A stretch of DNA of 64,000 nt from Sarcophilus harrisii (Eukaryota > Chordata > Mammalia > Dasyuromorphia > Dasyuridae): the NCBI RefSeq assembly GCF_902635505.1, contig NC_045426.1, positions 539,288,818 through 539,352,817 on the forward strand, written 5' to 3'. Every line of letters begins with the position of its first letter. Within the stretch, counting starts at the first letter, position 1. The translations under genes were made by a program, and so were the position numbers. Positions 22,403 to 32,999 of the stretch are shown piece by piece. The notes beneath the pieces are model-generated. The model made no database searches. It was not told where the DNA came from and saw only the letters and a list, made by a program, of their open reading frames with translations.

Positions 22403-23045
22403 AATTGTAGCAATAGTAATTTGTAAAAAAATTTTTTTCAAAGTGAGTTTCTCTGATAAGGCTTCATTTCTCAAAGGCAGAGGGAACCAAGTCAAATTAA
22501 TAATAATAAAAAAGAGCCATGCCCCAATTGATAAATGATCAAAAGATATCTGTGCCCAAAGGGCTAAAAATTCATGCATATCCTCTGACCTATCACCATC
22601 ACTACTAGGCATGAATACCAAAAGAGATTTTGGGGAAAAAACAGGGGAAAAAATGAAAATGTCCTAGATATATAAAAAAATATTCATAGCAGCTCTCCTC
22701 AGGACAAAAAAAAAAAAAATAAATTGAAGGAATGTCCATTAATTGGGGAATGGCTCAATAAACTATGGTATGTGTTTGTGATGTGATATTATTGTTCTCT
22801 GGGAAATAATGAGCAGGATGCTCTCAGGAAAAAAATACCTGGAAAGTCCTCTATGAAGAAAGTGAAATATACTGTATACAAAGTAATAGATATGTTCTAG
22901 GATGGCCAGCTGTAAATGACTTTGTTATTCTCAGTAATACAAATATTCATAAATACTCTGAAGGAATTATGATGAAAAATCCTATTCATACCCAGAAAAG
23001 AAACTGATTATGTCTGGATGCAGAATGAAGCCAGACACTATGCTA
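22403..23045 (+). mobile_element. Old L1, right piece
   Basis: Continues the element broken at 20540: TTTCTCTGATAAGGCTTCAT, CCCCAATTGATAAATGATCA, GCCCAAAGGGCTAAAAATTC, ATTAATTGGGGAATGGCTCA, GATATTATTGTTCTCTGGGA, AATGAGCAGGATGCTCTCAG, CCAGCTGTAAATGACTTTGT, CCCAGAAAAGAAACTGATTA. The jump from 'aaatgatcaaaagatatctg' straight to 'tgcccaaagggct' shows an internal deletion of several hundred bases relative to the L1 copies at 44013 and 49480. Confidence 0.75.
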
Positions 23046-23610
23046 AGATATATAGATATAGAAATAGATATAATATATGTATATATATTATATATACTAG
23101 ACTATATTAGAATATACTACAGCTATACTAAAAAATATCACAAAATGATACATTATAGAGATTTGTTTTAAATGTAATTTGAAAATGTGGAAAAGAAAGT
23201 CAACATGTTGTAAGAAAAAGTTCCTAGAAAGTGGGATAACTTAAACAAAGCATCATCTCCTATATCCTAATATATACATCCCTACCTACATATACATACA
23301 CATTTATACATTTTATATATACATTAATGCACACATGTATAGAAGGATATGTGCATGTACTATACAACATACAAATTACAGTATTGTACAATATGCATGT
23401 AATTTATACACACAACACATGTGTATACCACACACACTATAAATACACACATATGTACATATATGCCTATATGTGTACATCTATAAATGTGCATACATAC
23501 ACACATTTATATATATATAAAATCTGTTTTGCACAGCCCAACACACAATATCCCACAGTTCAAAGACAACATGGTATCATCCCCCTGTCACAATAATGAG
23601 CTGCTCTGGG
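23046..23610. repeat. AT- and CA-rich low-complexity DNA
   Basis: Imperfect TATA/ATAG units at 23046-23110 and CATA/CACA units at about 23270-23520. Open frames here are low complexity. Confidence 0.7.
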
Positions 23611-23717
23611 GAGACACTGTGGTGCAGCCCAAATTTCTGAATTTGGAGCATAAAGGATGAGTTCAAAACTTGGCTCTGCCATTTACTACCTGTCTGACCT
23701 TGGGGCAAGTCATTTAA
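23611..23717 (+). repeat. MIR/THER SINE, first piece
   Basis: GAGACACTGTGGTGCAG, GAATTTGGAGCATAAAGGAT, GAGTTCAAAACTTGGCTCTG, CCATTTACTACCTGTCTGAC, GGGCAAGTCATTTAA. It stops there and resumes at 23903 with TACTTAACCATAGTTGCCTC. Confidence 0.8.
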
Positions 23718-23902
23718 TCAGTCAACAAGGAGTTATTAATTACTTCCTCTGAGCAAAGCATTGTGTTAAACCTTAGGGATATGAAGTGGGGGGGGGGGGG
23801 CTAAATCAATAGTCTCTGTCTTCTAGGAGTACATTCAGCCTCTTAGAAAAGAGGTTAGTAAAGAAACAGAAAAGAAAAAAAAAGTATTCTTTCAAGGAGC
23901 TT
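23718..23902 (-). repeat. L2 3' end inserted in the SINE, antisense
   Basis: CAGTCAACAAGGAGTTATTA, AGCATTGTGTTAAACC, TTAGGGATATGAAGTGG, a G run of about 13 bases, GTCTCTGTCTTCTAGGAGTA and TTCAAGGAGCTTA. It lies between the two halves of one SINE. Flanks TCATTTAA and TTACTTAA may be a decayed target duplication. Confidence 0.65.
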
Positions 23903-23985
23903 ACTTAACCATAGTTGCCTCAGCCATTAAATGAGTTGGACTAGATTACTTCTAAGGTTCCTTCCAGGTTTAAATCTATGATTCT
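23903..23985 (+). repeat. MIR/THER SINE, second piece
   Basis: TTGCCTCAGCCATTAAATGA, GTTGGACTAGATTACTTCTA, AGGTTCCTTCCAGGTTTAAA, TCTATGATTCT: the 3' half of a THER element. Confidence 0.8.
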
Positions 23986-25728
23986 AATTCATCACTGTTC
24001 TTTCCAATGAGTCCATATTTTTCTTCTTATCTTTTCTTCTTTTTTTCTCCTTATTTTTAAATGGACAAAATAAATTAAAAATAAAATATCTACAACAAAG
24101 ATGTGATAAAGATCTCATGTTGTGGCTGACAGAAAAGATACTATATGTGTACTTAGCCAACCATAGAAACAATCTGTTCATTCAACATTATGATCTGATT
24201 ATACGGAATCCATTCAAAAACATTCTTAGAAAAAACTCACCTTCCTCTCTTAGCATCTCAATAAGTATGCTGCAGATCGTGAATCATGATAGTAATTATA
24301 ATAACTTGGCCATATGCCTTCTAGAAGACAGTGTGGCACACCCTTGTGCTAAAAACATGTTCATCATCATCATCATCTTTTGAGCTCTTTTCACAGTTGA
24401 ACAGCACATCATGTCATTGCTGTTTATTATCATAAATAATGGGGGATGTAGAAAGTTAATTGCAATTAACAATATCAACCTACAACTGCTCTGTGACATG
24501 TGATCTAAATAAATATTTACACACAGCTCTATGGAAATACATCATATCACAAACTAACCTACATATAATAAATGCATGAATAACCTTGTAGTTTCCCCTT
24601 AAAACCTAAATGAATTATAAAGTCTATCTCAAGGACTTCTCATTGCCATGTGTATGCAGCAAGCACTAAATTCAATAGCATTTATTCTTTTAACCTTGAG
24701 ATTGGAATGTTGGGTGTCACAGTATTGATTACCATGAAGATTAAGATGATTATATAGGGGTTAAAGATGAGGAGCCATTTCCAACCTTTAAATGTGAAAA
24801 TACTTAAAATGTGTAGAAATGTAGCACAATATGTCCACTCATCTATATCATTTATAATTTTTAATTTAAATTTAATTTTCTAATAAAATAATAATTATAA
24901 GGAGTCTAAGTCCAAATAACTATTTCCATGTCTGAGATTGTCCAGATTTCTCGATATGAAAGTACTATTCAAAATAGTTCTACTCTTCATGTGTGATAGA
25001 TTTATGTTTCTAAATTCTACTCACTTATAGTGCAAGAGTTTTCATTGGTGATAAACTGACCCAAACAAGCCATAAATTCTACCCAGAATAATATTTTTTT
25101 CTTTGGTTTTATTGAGCTAAAATGTCTAGGTAGCCTTGCTTACAAATCAAAATACATTTTTCCAGTTGGAAACTTGGCTTTCCAAAGGTCTACCACTTCA
25201 TCTTTTTATTGACTGAATGTGCTCAAACACTGTGTATTTTCATAAAGAGATTTCAAGACAAAAATGCAGCCAACATCTTGTGACCCAGTGAGGAGCTGCT
25301 ATGCTTTTAAATAAAGAATGTAAGTCTAACATTTGGCTTTTTTCAATTCCTAATCCATGTTGTATTATAATAATCAACAGATATTCAAAGTGTCTTAAAA
25401 AGAAAGCCAATAGTTAAAACAAATAAACAAAAAAACTCTAGAACACCAGATTTTTTGGATAAACAGACCATGAGCTACATCTCAATTTTCACTTGTCAAG
25501 GACTGTTAATTTGTTCAATATTATCCTTATACAGTAATGAAGAAGAACATCTCAGACCTTTATTTCCCAGGTATGCATTACACCCCCAAAGTCCAAGGTT
25601 ATATCTTATCAAATATTAATTCTTGCTGTTATCTTAGAATGCTTGGCGAAGGCAAGACAAAAGAAACAGCTCCACAATCATCTTTTCTCATCCAGAATAA
25701 GTAAAGCATGGGAGTAACCCAAAAATTT
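23986..25728. other. Unique AT-rich DNA
   Basis: About 1.7 kb without a recognisable gene or repeat. A CATCAT run lies at 24361-24378. Confidence 0.5.
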
Positions 25729-25937
25729 GGAAGGAAGGAAGGGAGAGAGAGAGGGAAAGAAGGAGGGTGGTAAGAAAGAAGAGAGGGAGGAAAGGAGGAA
25801 GGGAGGGACAGAAGGATGAAGGAGAGGAAAGGAGGGAAGGAAAGAAAAAAAGAAGAAAGTAAGGAAGACAGAAAGAAAGACAGAAAGACAGAAAAAAAGA
25901 AAGACAGAAAGAAAGAAAGACAGAAAGAAAGACAGAC

Positions 25938-25996
<59 letters not shown>

Positions 25997-26049
25997 AAAA
26001 GGAAGGGAGGAAGAGAGGGAGGGAGGGAGAGAGAGAGAGGGAGAGAGAA

Positions 26050-26082
<33 letters not shown>

Positions 26083-26170
26083 AGGAAGGAAGGAAGGAAG
26101 GAAGGAAGGAAGGAAGGAAGGAAGGAAGGAAGGAAGGAAGGAAGGAAAGAAGAGAGGGAGGGAGGAAGAG
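25729..26170. repeat. Large polypurine tract (GGAA/GAAA/GA)n
   Basis: About 440 bp of nearly pure purine on the plus strand: GGAA-rich at 25729-25860, GAAA with occasional GACA at 25860-26000, GA/GGGA at 26000-26080, and near-perfect (GGAA)n at 26080-26150. Frames across it translate to repetitive PSFL/SFFL or KERK strings and are not genes. Confidence 0.97.
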
Positions 26171-26185
26171 ACATAAGGATATAGT

Positions 26186-26290
26186 AGCTAGAACACCAGC
26201 TTTAGAGTTAGAAAGATCCAAGTTTAAGTTCTGACTCCAATACTTACTATTAGTCTGTCCATGGACAAGTAACAACCTCACAGTGTCCTA
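26186..26290 (+). repeat. MIR fragment
   Basis: CTAGAACACCAGCTTTAGAG, TTAGAAAGATCCAAG, TTTAAGTTCTGACTCC and TACTTACTATTAGTC follow the MIR 5' half. It abuts the purine tract. Confidence 0.65.
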
Positions 26291-26709
26291 TGGCCATGAC
26301 TGACAGGAATCTGAATTGACAGATAAAGTTTCCATAACAAATATTCAATATTGATGAAATCACACATCAGGACCAAAAATTGCATCCATCCACTCATATA
26401 CACATAACATATATATTATGGTGGCATGGGAGCCACTAATTTTCTGCTTAGTAGATGCTCTTTATTTAGTTTAGTAAATAACAAGTCTCAGTGTCTCCTA
26501 TCTTCTGTAACTCCAGAGGGCCCACAAAAATCATGGCTGCCTAGACTGAGCCTGAACTTGATGAATCCATTTCTTTCTGTCATGCCAAACAAAATATTAA
26601 ATATCTTACATAGTCTGTGGATGTTCTGCCCAGGTCACTGACACCATTCAAGTAAAATTCAAAAGGTCAAAATGAGAAATTAATGACAATTTCTAATCAA
26701 CAGACATCA
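26291..26709. other. Unassigned DNA
   Basis: No recognisable feature. Confidence 0.45.
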
Positions 26710-26884
26710 GGACCCTTTGGTATCTCCTCTCCCAGTCCACCTCAGTTTTCATCTTCACTTTGTGTGTTGTTTTTTCACATTAGATTATAATCTTGAAGGT
26801 AGTCACTTTTTCTTTTTGTATTATATTTCTAGCATTTGATGCAGTGCCTGGCACATAGTAAGACCTTAATAAATGTCTATTGAC
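26710..26884 (+). repeat. L2 3' end
   Basis: TTAGATTATAATCTTGAAGG, TTTTTGTATTATATTTCTAG, GATGCAGTGCCTGGCACATA, GTAAGACCTTAATAAATG. Confidence 0.85.
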
Positions 26885-27425
26885 CCTAGAACAGAAGTGT
26901 CAAGGAGAAACACAGGGTCATTAAACTATACCTAAGGATCCCTGTAGATTGTATATTTGCTTGGAAAGCTACGTATTTATAATTTCTTTTTATTAATATA
27001 TTAACACATTGAAATCAGATAGAACTGCATTTTAATCTGATTTGGTCAACACTTGAGACTGTTGTGGTTGCATGGAGCCCACCACATGTTTAATACCTTT
27101 GCTCTGGAAAGCAACTTAATATCCCTGTTAAATATTTGATCAAAGCTTTTGAGCTGGGGTAGGGATTTGGAGAGGTATGGGCAAAATTACATAATTCCCC
27201 ATAGTATCCCATTCTCAGGTGATATTTTTCCTCAATTAAACTCTTCTTGGGTTCGCAGAAATTTTCCATATTCAGGTCAACCATCTGTAGTCTGGCTCCC
27301 AATCTTATCATTCAAATAAATATGTTTTCCCCAAAGTTACCAATTATCTCTTTACTGTCAAATATGATAGTGTTTTCTTAGTTTTCATTCTTCTTGATCT
27401 CTCTGTAGTATTTAAAACTTCAAGA
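26885..27425. other. Unassigned DNA
   Basis: No recognisable gene or repeat. Confidence 0.45.
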
Positions 27426-27682
27426 ATGCAGCCAGGTGCCAGAGTTCATGGAGCAAGATACATGGAGCAAGGACTTAGAAACTGGAAGATCTGAGTTCAA
27501 ATCCTGCTGTATTTTCTTAAACAAGTCATTTAACTTTTCTCAGCTTGAGTTTCCTCATCTGTAAAATGAGGATAATAATAGCACCAACTCCCAGGATAGT
27601 TGTTAGGATATTTATAGTATTTATTAAATGTTTTTCAAACTTTAGAGCACTATATAAATGCTAGTTGATGATGATGATGATG
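27426..27682 (+). repeat. THER/MIR SINE
   Basis: GAGCAAGGACTTAGAAACTG, AGATCTGAGTTCAAATCCTG, AAACAAGTCATTTAACTTTT, GTTTCCTCATCTGTAAAATG, AGGATAATAATAGCACCAAC, AGAGCACTATATAAATGCTA, then a (GAT)n tail: complete from head to tail. Confidence 0.88.
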
Positions 27683-28860
27683 TCACTCCCTCCTCCAAGA
27701 GTCTACTTCCTCTCTGGGATTTTAAGACTCTGTTATATAGCACTCATCCTATATCTCTGACTGACCATTCTCAATATTTTTTGCCAGATCACTATCCATA
27801 TTGTAATCCCTAATAATAAATTCCCAGGATTTCTCATAGGCCCTCTTCATATGTCTTTTCCATTTCTTTTCCTTTCTTGTATCCTTGCAGTCTCCTCTTC
27901 CCTCATGTTTCTTTTCTTCCTTCTCCTCTTCTTCCTCCTCCTCCTTCTCCCTCCATCTAATTCTGTCTGTCTCTCTGTGTCTCTGCCTCTGTTTCCTTCT
28001 CCTTATCCCTCTTCCTTCCTCCTTACTTCAATCATCATTTCTATGATACAAATGCCTCAAAGACCTATCTATACAAGCCTTTTTATCTTCTTCTGAAATA
28101 TAGTCCTACAATACTAATTCCACATTGAGTATTTTTAAGTGGATATTGCACAGGCATCTCCAAGTCAGTATATTCACAATAGAAATCATTGTCTTTTCCC
28201 AAAAATCTAAGCTTCTTCTAAGCTTTCTGATTTCTGTTATACTTCTTGTCACCCATCAGCAAACTCAGAGTCATTTCCAACTTCTCATTCTCACTCACCA
28301 CAGAAATCCAATCACTTATCAAAACTTGTTATTTCTACCAATGTACTATCTCTTGCATCTTTCCCTTTCCTTCTACTCATAGAGCCCTCACCCCAATTCA
28401 GAAACTTATTACCTCTTTCCTTGTTAGTGAAATAGCTCCCTAATTGGTGTCCTTGTCTCCCTCATATCCCCTCTCCAATCCATCAACCATTCAGCTACCA
28501 ATGAGATATTCCTAAAACTTATATCTGACCATCTCACTCTCCTATTCGATAACAAATTCCATTAGTTCCTTAATTAGCTCTGGGATGAAACACACATTCT
28601 TTTACTTGGTAAATTACATTCACAATCCAACTCTAATTCACCATCGTAGTCTTATGATAATTTCCTCCCCTTCACTCTACAATCCAATCAAATTGGTCTT
28701 TCTGTCCCTCACACATGATATTCTTTTTTTTATTACAATATATATGTATATTTATATGTGTATGTTATATTACTTACATTTGTACATGTATCTGCCCCCA
28801 TAGAATGTGAGCTCCTTGAGAAAACGGATCAATTTTTCTTTTTTTCCTCACTGTCATATA
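27683..28860 (+). mobile_element. Long L2 fragment (ORF2 3' part and 3' UTR)
   Basis: Runs through L2 landmarks in order: CCTCTCTGGGATTTTAAG, TAGGCCCTCTTCATATG, GGATATTGCACAGGCATCTC, CATCAGCAAACTCAGAGTCA, CTCCCTAATTGGTGTCCTTG, TCTCCAATCCATCAACC, GAGATATTCCTAAAACTTAT, TAGTTCCTTAATTAGCTC, ending at GAATGTGAGCTCCTTGAG. A CTT/CCT-rich expansion lies at about 27890-28030. No intact frame remains. This is the longest L2 in the window. Confidence 0.8.
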
Positions 28861-28910
28861 AATAGATAGATAGATAGATGACTGAAAGAGACTGATAGAG
28901 AAAGAGACCT

Positions 28911-29478
28911 GTGACACATTAACCTGGGGTTTATGGAGTCTGGAAAGGCTAGTCCCTCTGGTGTGAGGCCTGCTAAAATATTTCCAGCACTGCTCATATA
29001 CATTTGATCTAATGTCACCAGACTCTCACCTGTGGCTCCAAGAAGCTGTAGCTTACACAGTGACCACAACCTGATAAAACTGTCTGGGAAAACAAGCTAA
29101 AGTATATTGAAAGTAATAAGCCTCAAACTCTGTAGTGAGTTAGAAAGAAGTCTATCCCAAACATGTGAAGACTTCCCTCAGCATAATGATGGATAAGAAC
29201 TAGTTGTTCCAAAAGCCATAAAGGTGGATAGAATGGGTGTTGTGGAGTGCATAGAGCTTGGTCAGGCAAGGAAGATGTCAAGTCATCCACTGCATCCTGG
29301 GCCATCCGCAGTCATCCTGACTTTTGTCGTACCACTTGGACTTCAATGACTCTGAAAGAGAAATTAAATGTGATGACTTTGTGCAACTTTGCTTCCCTTA
29401 AATCCAATTCACATGTGAGTCAAGACTTCATACTATGATGCCATTGGTCCTCTCTGAAAATAAAGCACAGATAACAAC
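28911..29478 (+). repeat. Unclassified repeat family A, copy 2
   Basis: The fullest copy. Starts near TGTGACACATTAACCTGGGG and contains AAGGCTAGTCCCTCTGGTGT, ATTTCCAGCACTGCTCATAT, GTCACCAGACTCTCACCTGT, CAAGAAGCTGTAGC, CCAAACATGTGAAGACTTCC, GACTTTTGTCGTACCACTTG, TGATGACTTTGTGCAACTTT, CCAATTCACATGTGAGTCAA, TGATGCCATTGGTCCTCTCT, GAAAATAAAGCACAG. About 570 bp. Shares this order with 18905-19405, and its 3' part with 47850-48025. Class uncertain. Confidence 0.7.
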
Positions 29479-29835
29479 TACAAAAAGACAGATAAAAGTT
29501 AGCAAGTTACCCTGTGTCCCCAAGGAGATTACATATTAACAGAATAAGGCAAGACTGATAGTGGATCTGGGAAGAAGGATCCAGTACTCTCCCTTGGAGG
29601 GTGCAAGATGGTAACAAGACCTAATTTCCAACAAAATAAGATTAAGGTCATTGAAAGGGGCCAAGTAAACCAGGAGTGGAGCCCAAAGTTCTGTGTTGTC
29701 TCCTCTGATAAAATGTAAACTATTTCAAAACTCATGGGGAGGGGCAGCAAGGGAGAGAGGATGATGATCAGGGTGTATAGGTGGGTTCTAGAAGATAAAG
29801 TCAAAGTATATATTCTTAATGGATTGTGACTGAAT
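29479..29835. other. Unassigned DNA
   Basis: A minus-strand open frame reaching from 29529 to 29933 runs into a SINE and has no domain. Nothing else recognised. Confidence 0.45.
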
Positions 29836-29878
29836 TTGATCCAATAAATGTTCATTAAGTACCAACTATGTGCAAGAA
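29836..29878 (-). repeat. L2 3' end, antisense, first piece
   Basis: CCAATAAATGTTCATTAAGT, ACCAACTATGTGCAAGAA. It is cut by a SINE and continues at 30127 with ATGTGTTAAGAACTGTTAGG. Confidence 0.75.
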
Positions 29879-30126
29879 GGCAGCTAGGTGACATAGTAGA
29901 TACAGCACTGGGCTTGGAATCAGGAAGACCCATTTTCAGGAGTTCAAATCCAGCCTCATATATTTTCTAGTTGTCTAACTCTGGGCACATTACTTAACAC
30001 TGTTAGACTCAGTTTCTTCAACTGTAAAATAAACTGGCAAAGAAAATAGTAAACCATTCCAGTATCTTTCCCAAGAAAACTCCAAATGAGGTCATGAAGA
30101 ATTATATATAACCAAAAATTATTAAC
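29879..30126 (+). mobile_element. MAR1-type SINE inserted in an L2
   Basis: GGCAGCTAGGTGACATAGTA, GGGCTTGGAATCAGGAAGAC, AGTTCAAATCCAGCCTCA, GTTTCTTCAACTGTAAAATA, GTAAACCATTCCAGTATCTT, AAGAAAACTCCAAATGAGGT, CATGAAGAA. Flanked by ATGTGCAAGAA (29868-29878) and ATGTGTTAAGAA (30127-30138), a target duplication with small changes. Confidence 0.87.
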
Positions 30127-30235
30127 ATGTGTTAAGAACTGTTAGGTTCTAAGGATATTAAGCAAAAATTTTCATAGTACTTGCACACAAAGTGTTTACG
30201 GTATACTATCATAATTCATATAAAAATAAGAAAAT
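30127..30235 (-). repeat. L2 3' end, antisense, second piece
   Basis: TGTTAAGAACTGTTAGGTTC, TAAGGATATTAAGC and ACACAAAGTGTTTACGGTAT continue the L2. Confidence 0.6.
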
Positions 30236-30412
30236 ATAATATAATTTTTGAAATGAACCCCCAAATTGAGAGAGGTTCAGAAAACATTTTGTTTAGGATG
30301 TAGCAGATGAACTGGGCGGGGAGCTAGAAATTCCCAAAGGGCTTTTCCAGTGAATTCATATGGAGGCTAATCTCTTTTCTTAGAAAGTTTATATTATATC
30401 AGAGGAGATAAC

Positions 30413-30454
<42 letters not shown>

Positions 30455-31861
30455 GACATAGAAATAGAAAATGGTGAGGGAATGAACCTGAGATTTCATT
30501 ATTGTGAGAGTCTCATTGCATCATTTACGTCAGCACCTTCTTAACAATTTGTATTCTTAGAGTTTCCATTTATACAAAACAAATAACAGTTCCAAATATA
30601 CAAAACAAATGTTTGTGGGACAGAAAAAAAAGTCTGAATTTGAGTATCTAAGGGATAATGGCAAGAGGTATAAACTCTTCGTTCCATTTATTCCCTGATA
30701 GGGCATAGGTAATATATTTCATTATGGACCCAAACCCTGTTATCTCATAGAACTATATAGTTCATTATGGCAAAATTTCAAACTAAAGTTCAATAGAGAA
30801 CTTTAATTCTTTCTCTCTCTTTTTCTCTTTAAAAAATAGTTACCCTTATTTCATAAAAGACAGAATGTGATTAAGTTCTATAGGGAAGATTGAAAGAAAA
30901 TATTTTGAGAACAATGAGACAAGGAGAAGGACATACTGCCTTATTTTTCTTAACTTTTATTTATTTTTCTACAACTATTCTAGTATGAACTATCAACTCA
31001 ACAAGAGATATTTAATGTAGAAAGACAGGTTATCAATAGTGACAAAAAAGTTAACATCAGAGACTAGCTAGACCTGTTTGTTAGACACACAATTTTCACA
31101 GTAATCCAGAAGCACTTTAAGTAGTAACTGACATTAAGTGACTGAAGATAAAATTGTGTTGACTTCCCTTCAAAAAAAATTTTAATAGAATGTCTCTGTG
31201 ACTTCTTCATATTAATAAGCATTCTAATACACAGTATAGAGCAATCAAAAGATTCAGGCTTGTATCCTTGTATTTGGGTAGATTTAGTATTGCATTGTGT
31301 ATGTGTGTATGTCTGTGTGCATCTGTGTGCACTTCCTGGACATTTCTTCAAAGAGATAATAAGCCCTCCAAATCTTCTCATCCATTATAATTCTTGCCTA
31401 TATATTTCCATTAGACATATGTAGATAAGTAAGACAAAGTTGACTGGGATAATCAAAAGAGTGATCTACCTCAGAAATTTCAAATATACCTCACAGGCTA
31501 TATTGTTATCTAAAACACTTGGGAGTGCTGTCCAAACCAAATTAAAATGTAATTGGGATATATTTAATAAAATTAAAAACAATGGAATATAGATAATGTT
31601 ATTATGTGGTTTTTCTAAATCAAAATATGGCACCTACTGATTCTTACTTAAGATTTAGCAGCCTCAATCTTGGAAAAGGTCTCAGAAGATAACTAAATCA
31701 ATTTATACTGATTATGATTCCTGTCTAAAATGTACCAAATAAGTGGTCAATAAATCATCTAGTTTTTAAAAATTTCAAGTTAGGAAAGCCTACTACTTGC
31801 TGCAGAAGAATATTCCCTTTTAAGACTGCTATAACGTTTAGCAAACTTTCTTTAAAATATA
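30236..31861. other. Unique AT-rich DNA with a (CA)n run
   Basis: A (CA)n microsatellite lies at about 30409-30454. The minus-strand open frame at 31064-31381 has no domain. No other feature recognised. Confidence 0.5.
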
Positions 31862-32245
31862 TAACATTAACAACAGGGAATAACTAAATAAATTATGCTA
31901 TATGAATGGAATGGAATACTATTCTGTCATATGAAATAATGAAAGGAATAGTTTCACAGAAACCCAAGAAAGTTGGCGTGAACTAAAGCAAAATAAAGTG
32001 AGTTTTACCAAGAGAAAAATTTATATAATAGTAACAGCATTGTAAAGACAAACAACTTTGAAATATTTAAGTACTCTAATCAATGCAATGGCCAGTCACA
32101 ATTTCAGAGAACTATATCCATTTCCCACCAGAAAACATATATTCTTGGACATGGTCAATTTTCCACCCACCCTATCATGGATGAATAGGAAGATGAAAGA
32201 AAGAAAAAAAATAATGCTTATTAATTGAAAAAAATTTAAAAATAT
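31862..32245 (+). repeat. Old L1-like 3' region
   Basis: ACAACAGGGAATAACTAAAT, ATGGAATGGAATACTATTCT, ATGAAATAATGAAAGGAATA, AAAGACAAACAACTTTGAAA, TCTAATCAATGCAATGGCCA and an A-rich end. The 'ggaatactattctg ... aaataatga' block parallels GGAATATTATTATTCTATAA of the L1 at 44013, so this is an older related LINE. Confidence 0.55.
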
Positions 32246-32634
32246 AAAAACACAGAGGAAGAAAAAAGCAAAAGAATCATGACACTTGTATATAGATCTG
32301 GATCCTGAAGGAAAGATGATGTTGATTTGACCTCATTTTTTCACTGCTGCTTTCCAGATGTGCTCCACACATGGGGTTAAGAGGAAAATGGCTGATGCAA
32401 TAACTTGCTACATATACATCTTTTTTCCCAAATGCTAGCTTTCATAGAAAATTAACAAAGTTCTTAAATCAGTACTTCTTAGGTATATGAAAATGACAAG
32501 TAATCTCTTTTTTTTTCTAGGCCTGACTTTATCTTCAGTAAACAAGGTTTTTCCATTTGATATTTCTGTTTTCTTGGTTTATAAAGCATCTCTCTTCAAG
32601 AGTTGAAAGCATTTCCATATCCGTTTTAAGATTC
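32246..32634. other. Unassigned DNA
   Basis: No recognisable feature. Confidence 0.45.
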
Positions 32635-32755
32635 CTCAGTATTGGATTATTTGCTATCTAAGGGATGGAGAAAAAAATGTAACAAGGTTTTTTGCAAGGA
32701 TGAATGCTGAAAACTGCATATATGTTTAAAATAAAAACTTTTTTAAAAAGGATAA
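32635..32755 (+). repeat. L1 extreme 3' end
   Basis: ATTGGATTATTTGCTATCTA, AGGGATGGAG, AACAAGGTTTTTTGCAAGGA, TGAATGCTGAAAACTGC, ATATATGTTTAAAATAAAAA: the last 120 bp of the same L1 3' UTR seen at 45440-45571 and 50340-50490. Confidence 0.8.
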
Positions 32756-32777
32756 TAAATTGATACATCCCTTCCAA

Positions 32778-32790
32778 AAGAGAGACAGAC

Positions 32791-32829
<39 letters not shown>
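32778..32829. repeat. (GA)n microsatellite
   Basis: AGAGACAGACAGACAG followed by about 20 GA units. Confidence 0.95.
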
Positions 32830-32832
<3 letters not shown>

Positions 32833-32879
32833 CTCAGTTGAATAGACTCCCCGAGATAAGGAGAATGAGACATAACTGT

Positions 32880-32990
32880 TCTTGTTTTATAGATGAGACA
32901 AAGTGATTAAAAGATGAATATAAGGAATCACAAGAAATGGAAGCTCAAACTCAGAACTTTTGGCTCCTAGTCCAATACTCTTTTAACATG
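32880..32990 (-). repeat. MIR fragment, antisense
   Basis: GTTTTATAGATGAGACAAAG, TCAAACTCAGAACTTTTGGC, TCCTAGTCCAATACTCTTTT. Confidence 0.65.
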
Positions 32991-32999
32991 TAGCCTGGG

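Noticed and set aside
25629-26281. Long open frames on both strands (122 to 197 codons)
   Set aside because: They are translations of the polypurine tract (PSFLPSFL, SLSLSL, KERKKERK strings), not genes.
27840-28440. Several short plus-strand open frames
   Set aside because: They are fragments of a decayed L2 and a CTT-rich expansion.
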